A DNA stretch of 64,000 nucleotides, from assembly GCF_900635955.1 (NCBI RefSeq), contig NZ_LR134201.1, positions 1,674,001 to 1,738,000 on the forward strand, written 5' to 3'. Source of the DNA: Cedecea lapagei (GTDB lineage: Bacteria; Pseudomonadota; Gammaproteobacteria; Enterobacterales; Enterobacteriaceae). Positions 1-7,787 of this stretch are shown one piece after another. The notes below the pieces were generated by a model. The model saw nothing but the letters and a program-made list of their open reading frames with translations, did no database searches and was not told where the DNA came from. The translations under genes were made by a program, and so were the position numbers. The first letter of the stretch is position 1, and every line of letters begins with the position of its first letter.

Positions 1-16
1 AACGCCGGAGGCGGCA

Positions 17-196
17 ATGGTCTATCTGGTCAGCGATGAAGTCCGGCGTAAAAACGGTGGTCCCCGGATGATTGTCACGGGTTATTCCAGTGGCATGGTG
101 GAGTGCCGGTGGTACGACGGCTACGGCGTAAAACGTGAGGCGTTCCGTGAGGACGATCTTGCGCCTGTTGAGAGCAGGGAGCATCACGAGGCATGA
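17..196 (+). CDS. yodC: YodC family small protein (DUF2158)
   Basis: A 59-residue protein starting with ATG at 17, six bases after a GGAG ribosome site (7-10), and ending in TGA at 194-196. The core GGPRMIVTGYSSGMVECRWY is what I recall of E. coli YodC, a DUF2158 protein of unknown function. It lies upstream of dgcQ on the same strand, as in E. coli, and is followed by a clear terminator at 252-275. No signal peptide or membrane segment is seen. Function is unknown; identification rests on sequence memory and synteny. Confidence 0.85.
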   Translation: MVYLVSDEVRRKNGGPRMIVTGYSSGMVECRWYDGYGVKREAFREDDLAPVESREHHEA

Positions 197-251
197 CCCT
201 GCCCGGAAATCCCTTAGCCCGGAAAGATTTCGGGCCCAGGCGTTCTGCCTG

Positions 252-275
252 AACCCGGCTATGCCGGGTTTTTTT
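252..275 (+). terminator. Rho-independent terminator after yodC
   Basis: The arms AACCCGGC and GCCGGGTT flank a TAT loop and are followed directly by a run of seven Ts. This is a textbook intrinsic terminator about 55 bases after the yodC stop. Confidence 0.85.
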
Positions 276-407
276 ATGCCTCAGCAAAGGCACGGCAGTA
301 GATGTCGGCTTCGACAAAGCCGTGCCGCAATGGCAAAATCTGCATTGACCTTATCCTTTCGGCGACTTTCCGGAAGGCGTTGATAACGGTGGCCGGGAGT
401 ATCCCCA

Positions 408-2075
408 TTGTACGGTAATGCGTTTGAGCGATTTTTAACTCGCTATAAAAGACCGCAGCGGGTGGTAAACCTCTGTTTTATTGTTGTGTTTCTTTGCTCA
501 ACGCTGCTCACCTGGCGTGAGGTTGCGGTCCTTGAGTCGGCCTATATTGCCAACCAGCGTAATGGCCTGGACAGCATTGCCACCGCGCTCGACCGCCAGC
601 TTCAGCACAGCATCGACAACCTGCTGTTTTACCGCAACACCATGCACTATGCGCTGCAGTCGCCTATTTCCACCGATATTTCCCGCAAAGCATTGGCCAA
701 TTTCGCCATCCAGCGGACTCAGCCATACTGGCAGCTGCAGATGGATTTAAATCGGGGAATGCCCGTCAACGGCGTTTCTGACGAGTTTGTCTCTCACAGA
801 GCCCTCCTTGACCGCGATGAGCGCTGGATTTACCCGGAGCTGGAGGCGACGCTCGAATTCAGCTACATCATGCAGCTTGTGGATGAGAAGCGCGATCTGC
901 AAAGGCGGATTTTTTACACCTCACGGGCTGGCTTTTTTCTTTCCAGCACGCCACGGGAAAATGACCCTGCAATCATTTCACTCTATTCTCGACTGATAAC
1001 CCGGCCCTATTTTGTTGCCCAGTCACCGGAAAATAATCCCGGTCGCGGCCTCCGGTGGATCCATACCTATAACCCCGACAGCCTCAACGGACAGGTTATT
1101 ACCGCATCGGTGCCGCTGGATCTGAATAACCGCTGGTATGGCGTGCTGGGGATGGATTTCCCCATCAACGCCATGCATGAATTCCTTCAGGAGCTTTCTC
1201 ACGAACGTTATGAGGGGACGGTCATGCTGTTTGACAGGCAGTTTACGCTGATTGCCACGGCGGCCGACCGCATGCCGCTCGCACAGATGTTTAATGCCAG
1301 GCAGCAGGCCGAAATCGCCCGTTCGATGGAAAGCGGAGAGGAAGGTGAGCTGAGGATGGATACCCGCTTCGTGACGTGGGCGAAGCTGACGAACTTTGAC
1401 GGCGTACTGATCAAGGTGCATACCCTGGGCGAGGGCGTTCAGGGGGAGTTTGGCCGTATCAGCATCGTGCTGACGGTGCTTTGGCTGCTTTTCACGCTGA
1501 TGCTGTTTATCTCCTGGCGAATCATCCGTCGACTGGTAAGCAATATGCTGACTCTGCAGCAGACGCTGAGCTGGCGTGCCAATTACGATCCTCTCACCCG
1601 GCTCTACAGTCGCGGAGCCTTCTTTGACATTGCCCACGGCCTGGCGCAGCAGTGCCAGCAGGAGGATAAGCCGTTCTCGGTTATCCAGATGGATCTGGAC
1701 TTTTTCAAGGGCATTAACGATCGCTATGGGCACCACGCGGGCGATAAGGTGCTGGCGCATACCGCCGCGCTGCTAAGCTCAGCCCTGCGGGAGGAAGATG
1801 TCGCCGGCAGAGTAGGCGGTGAAGAGTTCTGCGTACTGCTGCCGGGAACCGATCTTACCGCGGCCGCAGGCGTTGCCGAGCGTATTCGGTGTCGTATCAG
1901 CAGCCGGGAGCTGATAGTGAGCGGCGGGCAGACGCTCAGGGTCAGCGCCTCGCTTGGCGTAAGCTGCGCGCACGAACGCCACGATTATGATTTTGAGCAC
2001 CTGCAGTCGGTTGCAGACAGGCGTCTGTACAGGGCGAAGCAGAACGGTCGCAACCAGGTTTGCACCCGGGACTGA
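408..2075 (+). CDS. dgcQ: Membrane diguanylate cyclase DgcQ (YedQ)
   Basis: A 555-residue inner-membrane enzyme that makes c-di-GMP from two GTP. A first membrane segment (about residues 20-40) is followed by a periplasmic CHASE7-type sensor region, a second membrane segment (about 345-370) and a GGDEF domain. The active-site loop reads GGEEF (470-474), and the inhibitory I-site RxxD is present at 461-464 with the usual five-residue spacing, so the enzyme should be active and feedback-controlled. The start is TTG at 408, eight bases after GGGAG (395-399); the upstream in-frame stop at 384 excludes an earlier start. Similarity to E. coli YedQ runs through the whole length. In E. coli it promotes cellulose production and a sessile state. 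Confidence 0.93.
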   Translation: MYGNAFERFLTRYKRPQRVVNLCFIVVFLCSTLLTWREVAVLESAYIANQRNGLDSIATALDRQLQHSIDNLLFYRNTMHYALQSPISTDISRKALANFAIQRTQPYWQLQMDLNRGMPVNGVSDEFVSHRALLDRDERWIYPELEATLEFSYIMQLVDEKRDLQRRIFYTSRAGFFLSSTPRENDPAIISLYSRLITRPYFVAQSPENNPGRGLRWIHTYNPDSLNGQVITASVPLDLNNRWYGVLGMDFPINAMHEFLQELSHERYEGTVMLFDRQFTLIATAADRMPLAQMFNARQQAEIARSMESGEEGELRMDTRFVTWAKLTNFDGVLIKVHTLGEGVQGEFGRISIVLTVLWLLFTLMLFISWRIIRRLVSNMLTLQQTLSWRANYDPLTRLYSRGAFFDIAHGLAQQCQQEDKPFSVIQMDLDFFKGINDRYGHHAGDKVLAHTAALLSSALREEDVAGRVGGEEFCVLLPGTDLTAAAGVAERIRCRISSRELIVSGGQTLRVSASLGVSCAHERHDYDFEHLQSVADRRLYRAKQNGRNQVCTRD

Positions 2076-2426
2076 TTCTTGCGGACGCTGGGCTTCGCTA
2101 TATCTTATAAGAGCTGTTGATGTTTTAGTCAGCACGCAGGCAAAAGGGGAGGCTGAAAAAAAACGCTCACCTTTGGCGCGTGTTATCCCCCGCTGGCGAC
2201 TTCCTTTACTACCTCAGGGGTATTTTTCCGGCGATAATAACGGCAGCGGTTTAGGATAAATCTCAAACTTTTCTCTCCTTTACGCCCGTTTTGCAGCGGT
2301 TCATAAGCAGAAAAGAGACATTTCATAAGGGATTTGAATTAAATTCCTCATATCAATAAGGATGCCGCTTGCTATTCTTCAAGTGAATATATTCTTGTGT
2401 TCAGAAAAATTTAAGGTAATGTGGTC
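2076..2426. other. Intergenic region between dgcQ and dsrA; yedP absent
   Basis: About 350 bases with no convincing gene. In E. coli K-12 the yedP gene lies here; I see no remnant of it. The right end is AT-rich and should hold the dsrA promoter. A candidate -35 TTGTGT (2395-2400) precedes a TAATGT (2417-2422), but the fit is only moderate. Confidence 0.5.
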
Positions 2427-2514
2427 AACACATCAGATTTCCTGATGTAACGAATTTCAAGTGCTTCTTGCTTCAGCAAGTTTCATCCCGGCCTCCCCGG
2501 CCGGGATGCTTTTC
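2427..2514 (+). ncRNA. dsrA: DsrA small regulatory RNA
   Basis: The sequence begins AACACATCAGATTTCCTGAT and continues with a central GTGCTTCTTGCTT..AGCAAG hairpin and a third, terminator hairpin (arms 2484-2493 and 2499-2508, ten pairs, loop TCCCC) followed by CTTTTCTT. Order, length (about 87 nt) and most of the sequence match E. coli DsrA, an Hfq-dependent sRNA that activates rpoS and represses hns translation. Its position next to yodD and near rcsA is also as in E. coli. The loop of the terminator and the linker after stem 1 differ from E. coli, and the terminal T run is interrupted by a C. Confidence 0.9.
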
Positions 2515-2748
2515 TTAGCGATTAATTTCGTTCACGCTGAAATCCCGAATATCCAGCTCAAATGCATCCGCCAGCTCTCTATAGCTGTGCCACTCACGGC
2601 CATCAACGCTCACTCGCTGCGGGTGCTCATCGTTGCCGGCATGTCGGATATCGCTTTCGCTAATTTCATTGATGGCGGCCAGCAGCGCGTCAACATCGAC
2701 TTCTGTTTCCTGGTGCGCCGCGCTCCCGCTCATTTTCACGGTCTTCAT
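2515..2748 (-). CDS. yodD: YodD stress-induced protein
   Basis: A 77-residue acidic protein. The segment VDVDALLAAINEISES and the C-terminal LADAFELDI..FSV are nearly identical to my recollection of E. coli YodD, a small protein induced by peroxide, acid and cadmium whose molecular role is unknown. I chose ATG at 2748 over the GTG one codon upstream because the GAGGAG ribosome site then has a seven-base spacing. It converges on dsrA, whose terminator hairpin lies directly against its stop. Confidence 0.9.
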   Translation of the reverse strand: MKTVKMSGSAAHQETEVDVDALLAAINEISESDIRHAGNDEHPQRVSVDGREWHSYRELADAFELDIRDFSVNEINR

Positions 2749-2879
2749 CACTTTGCTCCTCGCCTGACTACCCGCCTTAAGTATAGACGCTTCAGATAAT
2801 GCGCCAGACGGCTCGCCGGAAGGGCGCCGAAGGCCATTTTGATCTACAATGGCAAGCAGTGTATCTGGAGGAAATAACC

Positions 2880-3068
2880 ATGAAAATCAATGATCGGGTG
2901 ACCGTTAAGACCGATGGCGGCCCGCGCCGCTCGGGCGTTGTTCTGGCGGTGGAGCCGTTTAACGAGGGGACAATGTATCTCGTTGCGCTGGAAGATTACC
3001 CGCTGGGGATCTGGTTCTTTAATGAGTCGGGGCATCCGGACGGGATTTTCGTGGAGAAAGAAGAGTAG
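2880..3068 (+). CDS. dsrB: DsrB protein
   Basis: A 62-residue protein with ATG at 2880 preceded by CTGGAGGAA. It matches the E. coli DsrB family (KINDRVTVKTDGGPRR, then a conserved GIWFFNE). DsrB is a small protein of unknown function encoded between dsrA and rcsA; in E. coli it is sigma-S dependent. The length agrees with the family. It converges on the lpxO-like gene, with a shared terminator between them. Confidence 0.9.
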   Translation: MKINDRVTVKTDGGPRRSGVVLAVEPFNEGTMYLVALEDYPLGIWFFNESGHPDGIFVEKEE

Positions 3069-3095
3069 GGTGAGGGTTGTGTGACCCTCGCCCCG

Positions 3096-3124
3096 TCCCT
3101 CTCCCCGGAAAGGAGAGGGAAAAT
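3096..3124. terminator. Shared hairpin between dsrB and lpxO
   Basis: The perfect nine-pair arms TCCCTCTCC (3096-3104) and GGAGAGGGA (3112-3120) flank a CCGGAAA loop and are followed by AAAATT, so on the minus strand the hairpin is preceded by an AATTTT tract. It sits between two convergent genes. The preceding GAGGGT..ACCCTC makes a second small hairpin. A similar CCCTCTCC hairpin occurs at 21342-21364. Confidence 0.65.
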
Positions 3125-3127
3125 TAT

Positions 3128-4054
3128 CTACATCACGCTTGGCACAACGATCGCCGCAAAAATCAGCGTAATCACCGAATATTTTGCCGCGTAATAGACC
3201 TTACGGTTACGCTTCTTCAGATTCTGTCCGCTGTCGCGAAGCGCGTTGACGTACTTAAAGATCCTGTTCAGCGCGCCGGTCCGGTCGCTGTCGCTGTTGG
3301 GCGAACTGGCTGCGGACATCAGGGTAGTGCCGACCCAGTGGTTAACCGCCTGGGCCCAGCGCCACTTCATCGGCCGCTCAATGTCGCAGAACAGAATAAT
3401 ACGGGTTTGATCGCTTTTGTTCTCAGCCCAGTGCACATAGGTTTCATCAAAAATGACCGCTTCACCATCTCGCCAGCTATGACGCTGACGGTCAACCTCA
3501 ATAAAGCAGCGATCGTCATTTGGCGTGGACAGCCCTAAATGGTAGCGCACCGATCCCGCATACGGATCGCGATGCTTGCCAAGGTGAGAGCCTGCGGGGA
3601 GTTCGGCAAACATTGCGGCCTTAACGGACGGGATCTCGCTGACCAACTTCGTCGTTATCGGGCAAAGTTCATGTGCCGAAGGATGGGCGTCGCTATACCA
3701 CTTCAGATAAAAGCGCTTCCATCCGCGCTTGAAGAAGGTGTTAAACCCAGCATCGTTGTGGCTTTCCGCCGCTTTGATGTGGCCCTGCAGGCGAAGCGCT
3801 TCCTCGCGAATGACCTCCCAGTTATCCGTCAGCTTTTGCAGCTCCGGAAAGTCGCTGGTGGGGAAGTAAGGCTGCTTTGGCGGCAGGCGGGAAAAGCGCG
3901 TCATAAACATATTGACCGGCGCCATAAAGGTTGAGTGGTCAAAAAGCTGGCGCGAAAATTTTTGTTTTTCTACGCCGCGCGAATGGGCGTAGATGACGCT
4001 GATAACAAAAATGCCAATGATGATAGCGGCAACCATAGCGATAAATCTCTCCAT
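3128..4054 (-). CDS. lpxO: Lipid A hydroxylase, LpxO type (aspartyl/asparaginyl beta-hydroxylase family)
   Basis: A 308-residue Fe(II)/2-oxoglutarate dioxygenase. The iron ligands are HRD (161-163) and a second His (208), followed by an Arg at 218 that fits co-substrate binding. A membrane segment lies at 5-23 and another at the C-terminus (about 288-308), as in LpxO, which 2-hydroxylates the secondary myristate of lipid A on the cytoplasmic side of the inner membrane. I start at ATG 4054 (MERFIAMVAA); an upstream TTG at 4105 is in frame but less likely. E. coli K-12 lacks this gene here, so it is accessory at this position. The exact substrate is inferred from family resemblance. Confidence 0.8.
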   Translation of the reverse strand: MERFIAMVAAIIIGIFVISVIYAHSRGVEKQKFSRQLFDHSTFMAPVNMFMTRFSRLPPKQPYFPTSDFPELQKLTDNWEVIREEALRLQGHIKAAESHNDAGFNTFFKRGWKRFYLKWYSDAHPSAHELCPITTKLVSEIPSVKAAMFAELPAGSHLGKHRDPYAGSVRYHLGLSTPNDDRCFIEVDRQRHSWRDGEAVIFDETYVHWAENKSDQTRIILFCDIERPMKWRWAQAVNHWVGTTLMSAASSPNSDSDRTGALNRIFKYVNALRDSGQNLKKRNRKVYYAAKYSVITLIFAAIVVPSVM

Positions 4055-4221
4055 GTATAAATGTACGGCGTAAGTGTAGTGAGATTTTTCTGCTTTTTTT
4101 GGCAAAGGTTGCTTTTTTGTTACAGTTGGCTGTGCCGTTGAGCTTGTATTTAATCTCTGACAGCTGCCAGAGATTAAATAGCACGGCCGGAAGGCGTAGG
4201 GAGAGGCGTACGTAAAGCGAG

Positions 4222-4845
4222 CTAACGGAGGTTAACAAAAATACCGTTGGTGACGTTATCGGTGAGGCGAACGACGTGATATATCACCTGTTTGTTGTGG
4301 GTCTTGATTTTTCGCTTAATATTCCCTTTATGCGATGAGACGGTTTTTGCCTTGATGTTCATTTGATCGGAGATTTGAATCGTTCCCTGTCCGGACATCC
4401 ACATTTTCAGCATGCTGGACTCTGTGCGACTAAGAGAAAGCGTCGGCAAATTAATATGCCCAATACATTGTGCATTTTTTGCCAGGTATTCCGCTAAAAT
4501 ATCGTCTAAAGATTCCGGTTTGATGGATTTCGAACTGATCAGCAGGTTTTCTCGGACCAGCAGATATTCATCAAAATGAATATTAGCAATAGCCATAAAG
4601 ACTAAAAATAGCGTCCCCGGATGCTGATTAATGATCTGCTTAATTTGCTGACTGCTTTGTGGGTCATGAATAAAGCAGTCTTCATTAATAAACACCACGC
4701 TGGGTGCCTGCAACCGGCATGCCTGTGCCAGCTGATCCACCGTTTCTACATCTGTAATATGCCGTTTTCTAACCCCGCGGCTGGCTAAGTAGCCGACAAG
4801 CCCCAGCCGGGTATAGCTGCATAAGTCCATAATAATCGTTGACAT
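4222..4845 (-). CDS. rcsA: RcsA, auxiliary regulator of capsule synthesis
   Basis: A 207-residue LuxR-family DNA-binding protein. The N-terminal half lacks a working phosphorylation site, and the C-terminal helix-turn-helix (about 137-197) carries the LSRTESSML and KTVSSHK motifs. It forms heterodimers with RcsB to activate colanic-acid genes and repress flhDC; it is normally unstable (Lon substrate). Synteny with dsrB on one side and fliR on the other is as in E. coli. A RcsAB-like box (5151-5164) lies about 300 bases upstream, consistent with autoregulation; dsrA nearby relieves H-NS silencing of rcsA in E. coli. Confidence 0.95.
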   Translation of the reverse strand: MSTIIMDLCSYTRLGLVGYLASRGVRKRHITDVETVDQLAQACRLQAPSVVFINEDCFIHDPQSSQQIKQIINQHPGTLFLVFMAIANIHFDEYLLVRENLLISSKSIKPESLDDILAEYLAKNAQCIGHINLPTLSLSRTESSMLKMWMSGQGTIQISDQMNIKAKTVSSHKGNIKRKIKTHNKQVIYHVVRLTDNVTNGIFVNLR

Positions 4846-5191
4846 AGCAAACCCTCACTAAGCGCGTTATACCCGTAATAAGACGGAGCGCAGATTGAAA
4901 GCTGTACTGGTTAAACCAGTGATTGACGAGGTCAATCCCAGAGTAAAGCCAGTCCGCCGCTTGTCCGCAGTTCGAATTATTTTGGGTAACCATTATTAAT
5001 AATTTAAAAGGCGAAATCACTATCCCGGAAAGTTGCCTATAATTTGCCAGGAATGTTCTTAAAGTAAAGTGAATATTGCGTATTGTGAGCAAGGTAAAAA
5101 CTTATATTCCGCGCCAGATATATCCTGGCGGATGTTATTAACATTTTTTTTTAGGAATATCCTCAGGGAGTCATCATAAAAGTTATGGTTA
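4846..5191. other. rcsA upstream regulatory region
   Basis: About 346 bases between the rcsA start and the fliR stop. It is AT-rich, as expected for an H-NS-silenced promoter, and has no plausible gene. It contains the RcsAB-like palindrome at 5151-5164, listed separately. Confidence 0.6.
5151..5164. promoter_or_regulatory. RcsAB box upstream of rcsA
   Basis: TTAGGAATATCCTC contains the perfect palindrome AGGAATATCCT and fits the RcsAB consensus TAAGAATATTCCTA. In E. coli a similar box far upstream of rcsA mediates positive autoregulation. Assigned by sequence pattern and position only. Confidence 0.65.
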
Positions 5192-5977
5192 TTAATTTGC
5201 GGGGATTTCGCTGACTATATCCGCGAGCAGGTCAAAAATCTCGCCGAATAAATGCTCGGTGAAGGGGGCGATAAGCGGCATCATTACCATAAAAATTAGC
5301 ATGCCGATAGACAGGGTGACCGGAAAACCGATAACAAATACCGATAGCTGGGGGGCCATGCGGTTTAACAGGCCAAGCGCAATGTTAAGCGTTAGTAACA
5401 AAGTGATTAACGGCAGCGCCAGCATCAGGCCATTGAGAAAAATCAGACCGCCCGCCCGGGTCAGCGCCATAAAGGCATTGCTGTTGATCGGATCGCCGCC
5501 GATGGGCAAAGTATGAAAAGTATCAACCAGCATCGATATCAGCCATAAATGGCCGTTAAAGGTGAGAAACAGCAGCATCGCCAGAATATCCAGGAAACGC
5601 GCCAGCACCGGCATGTTAAGGCGGCTGCCGGGGTCGAAAAACGTCGCAAAGGACAATCCCATCTGTAGGCCAACAATTTCCCCGGCGGTACGTACTGCGG
5701 CAAACGCGAACTGCATCGTAAAACCGAGCGCCACACCGATAAGAATTTGTTGTATCGCCAGCCAAAAACCTGCCGCGGAAAAAATCGTCACGCCGGTTGC
5801 GGGCAGGGAGGGCGCGATGAGAAAAGTGATCATCAGCCCGAGGCCGATTTTGACGCGCTTAGGGATCGAACGCTCGCTAAGAATCGGGGCCGACATAATC
5901 AGCGCGAGCACGCGCAGCAGCGGCCAAAAATAGAGACTCAGCCAGTTAAGCCACTGGTTGCTGTCAACGTGGATCAT
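5192..5977 (-). CDS. fliR: Flagellar export gate protein FliR
   Basis: A 261-residue polytopic inner-membrane protein with about six hydrophobic segments, of the FliR/SpaR/HrcT family. It forms, with FliP and FliQ, the core of the export gate of the flagellar type III system. The length equals that of E. coli. It is the last gene of fliLMNOPQR; its ATG overlaps the fliQ stop by four bases (ATGA), pointing to translational coupling. Confidence 0.96.
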   Translation of the reverse strand: MIHVDSNQWLNWLSLYFWPLLRVLALIMSAPILSERSIPKRVKIGLGLMITFLIAPSLPATGVTIFSAAGFWLAIQQILIGVALGFTMQFAFAAVRTAGEIVGLQMGLSFATFFDPGSRLNMPVLARFLDILAMLLFLTFNGHLWLISMLVDTFHTLPIGGDPINSNAFMALTRAGGLIFLNGLMLALPLITLLLTLNIALGLLNRMAPQLSVFVIGFPVTLSIGMLIFMVMMPLIAPFTEHLFGEIFDLLADIVSEIPAN

Positions 5978-6243
5978 CCAATGGTGTTCGGCAGATTGGT
6001 CAGTAAAGCGCGCATGTAATCCAGCAGCAGGTTAAGCATCCACGGCCCTGCGATAACGATGGTCACGAACACGGCCAGGATCTTCGGAATAAACGACAGC
6101 GTCATTTCGTTAATCTGCGTCGCCGCCTGTAGCAGGCTGATAATCAGACCGCTAATCAGCGCAACCAGCAGCAGAGGGGCCGCAAGGGCAAGGGCGACCT
6201 TCATGGCCTCGGTGCCCATCATCATGACCGATTCTGGCGTCAT
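5974..6243 (-). CDS. fliQ: Flagellar export gate protein FliQ
   Basis: An 89-residue protein with two membrane helices, starting MTPESVMMMGTEAMKVAL as in enteric FliQ. It is a structural subunit of the FliPQR export gate. It lies 12 bases after fliP and overlaps fliR by four bases. Confidence 0.96.
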   Translation of the reverse strand: MTPESVMMMGTEAMKVALALAAPLLLVALISGLIISLLQAATQINEMTLSFIPKILAVFVTIVIAGPWMLNLLLDYMRALLTNLPNTIG

Positions 6244-6255
6244 TTTCTCTCTCCC

Positions 6256-6999
6256 TTAGCTGTAAAAACTTTGCGCTAATGAACCCACCAACAGCTGCCA
6301 GCCGTCGACCAGCACGAAAAGCATCAGCTTAAAGGGCAGGGCAATTGTCGCGGGAGGAACCATCATCATTCCAAGCGCCATCAGGACGCTGGCGATCACG
6401 AGGTCGATAATCAGGAACGGAATAAATACCGTAAAGCCAATCTGGAACGCCGTTTTCAGCTCGCTGGTAACGTAGGCAGGCAGCAGGATGCGCATTGGCA
6501 CGGCTTCCGGCCCCTGCAGCGGCTGCGTATTGGCGAGGCGGGCAAACAGCGCAAGGTCGGCTTCACGCGTCTGGCGCAGCATAAACTCGCGCAGCGGCTG
6601 AGCGCCTTTATCGATCGCCACTTCCATTGAAATTTTATCTTCGCTGAAAGGCTGGTATGCGTCGGCATAAATTTTATCGAACACCGGCGACATAATGAAA
6701 AAGGTCAGAAACAGTGCCAGACCCACCATCACCTGGTTGGGCGGTGCGGACGGCGTACCGAGGGCGTTACGCAGCAGGCCGAAGACGATGATGATGCGCG
6801 TGAAGCTGGTCATCATCAGCAAAATGGCCGGCAGGAAGGTCAGAGAGGTAATAAAGACCAGCGTCTGCACCGGCAGCGACCAGCTCTGTCCGCCGTTGGC
6901 GAGGGGCTGACTGATCAGGCCGGGGAGTTGTGCAAAAGCGGCGGCAGGGAGCAGTAACAATAAGCCCGGTAACGAGAGCGTCAGCAAACGTTTCATCAA
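6256..6999 (-). CDS. fliP: Flagellar export gate protein FliP
   Basis: A 247-residue protein with a cleavable-type N-terminal signal (residues 1-23, ending AFAQ) and four membrane segments, belonging to the FliP/SpaP family. FliP forms most of the FliPQR core complex. The conserved region FLTFFIMSPVFDKIY is intact. Its ATG overlaps the fliO stop by four bases. Confidence 0.96.
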   Translation of the reverse strand: MMKRLLTLSLPGLLLLLPAAAFAQLPGLISQPLANGGQSWSLPVQTLVFITSLTFLPAILLMMTSFTRIIIVFGLLRNALGTPSAPPNQVMVGLALFLTFFIMSPVFDKIYADAYQPFSEDKISMEVAIDKGAQPLREFMLRQTREADLALFARLANTQPLQGPEAVPMRILLPAYVTSELKTAFQIGFTVFIPFLIIDLVIASVLMALGMMMVPPATIALPFKLMLFVLVDGWQLLVGSLAQSFYS

Positions 7000-7376
7000 T
7001 CTTTCCCGTTACGTTTAAGCAGGTTCTTCATCAGTTTCTGGAAATCAGCGGGAGCAGGGGCCTTTTCAACAGCCTCTGTTGCAGGCGCCGGGGGCAGCGT
7101 GTGCAGATGGGTAATCTGGGCTGAGGTCACGCCGAGCACCAGGCGTGCATTCTCGACGTCAACCACTACCACGCGTTCGCGCGTCCCTACGCTTACGCTG
7201 GCGCTAATGTTCAGCGACTTTTTTGCCCCAACGCCGGCGCCGGTGAAGCCAAAGCGCTTTGCCAGCCACGCGGCCACCAGGATAAAAATAACAATACCGG
7301 CCAACGCGCCGCTCACCTGAACAAGCGGCGAGTTGGCGTTGACGGCAGGCTGACTGACGGTGGCCTGGGTTTTCAT
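6996..7376 (-). CDS. fliO: FliO, assembly factor of the export gate
   Basis: A 126-residue protein with one membrane segment (about 21-40) and a cytoplasmic tail. FliO helps assemble the FliP ring and is the least conserved of the export proteins. It begins directly after the fliN stop and overlaps fliP by four bases. Length is close to E. coli FliO (about 120). Confidence 0.93.
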   Translation of the reverse strand: MKTQATVSQPAVNANSPLVQVSGALAGIVIFILVAAWLAKRFGFTGAGVGAKKSLNISASVSVGTRERVVVVDVENARLVLGVTSAQITHLHTLPPAPATEAVEKAPAPADFQKLMKNLLKRNGKD

Positions 7377-7787
7377 TTAGCGGCTCAGGCGACGCATACG
7401 TTCGGATGGGGTAATGATGTCGGTAATACGCACGCCGTATTTGTCGGCCACCACCACCACTTCACCCTGGGCAATCAGGTAACCGTTGATCAGAATATCC
7501 AGCGGTTCACCGGCCAGCCCGTCAAGGGCAACCACCGAACCCTGCGTCAGGCGCAGCAGCTCTTTGATGGTCATGCGGGTGCGGCCCAGCTCGACGGTCA
7601 GTTTGACCGGGATATCCATGATCAGGTCGATATCCTGAACGTTACCGGCAATATCATTGCCTTCCAGCGCACGGAATACGTTATCCGCGTTACTTTTCCC
7701 GGAACTTTTCTGCTCGTTTAACGCATCAGCCCACAGATCGTCCACTGAGCCTGCATTGTCATCGGACGGTTGATTAATATCACTCAT
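7377..7787 (-). CDS. fliN: Flagellar motor switch protein FliN
   Basis: A 136-residue protein with a variable acidic N-terminus and a C-terminal SpoA/SPOA domain (about 55-130; IPVKLTVELGRTRMTIKELL). FliN forms the lower C-ring with FliM and docks FliH during export. Its start overlaps the fliM stop by four bases. Confidence 0.96.
   Translation of the reverse strand: MSDINQPSDDNAGSVDDLWADALNEQKSSGKSNADNVFRALEGNDIAGNVQDIDLIMDIPVKLTVELGRTRMTIKELLRLTQGSVVALDGLAGEPLDILINGYLIAQGEVVVVADKYGVRITDIITPSERMRRLSR

Noticed and set aside
1023..1760. A 245-codon open frame on the minus strand inside dgcQ
   Set aside because: It lies wholly antisense to a well-supported GGDEF protein and its translation resembles no family; it is a shadow of GC-rich codon use.
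2461..2799. A 112-codon plus-strand open frame across dsrA and yodD
   Set aside because: It overlaps the DsrA RNA and runs antisense to yodD; no ribosome site or similarity.
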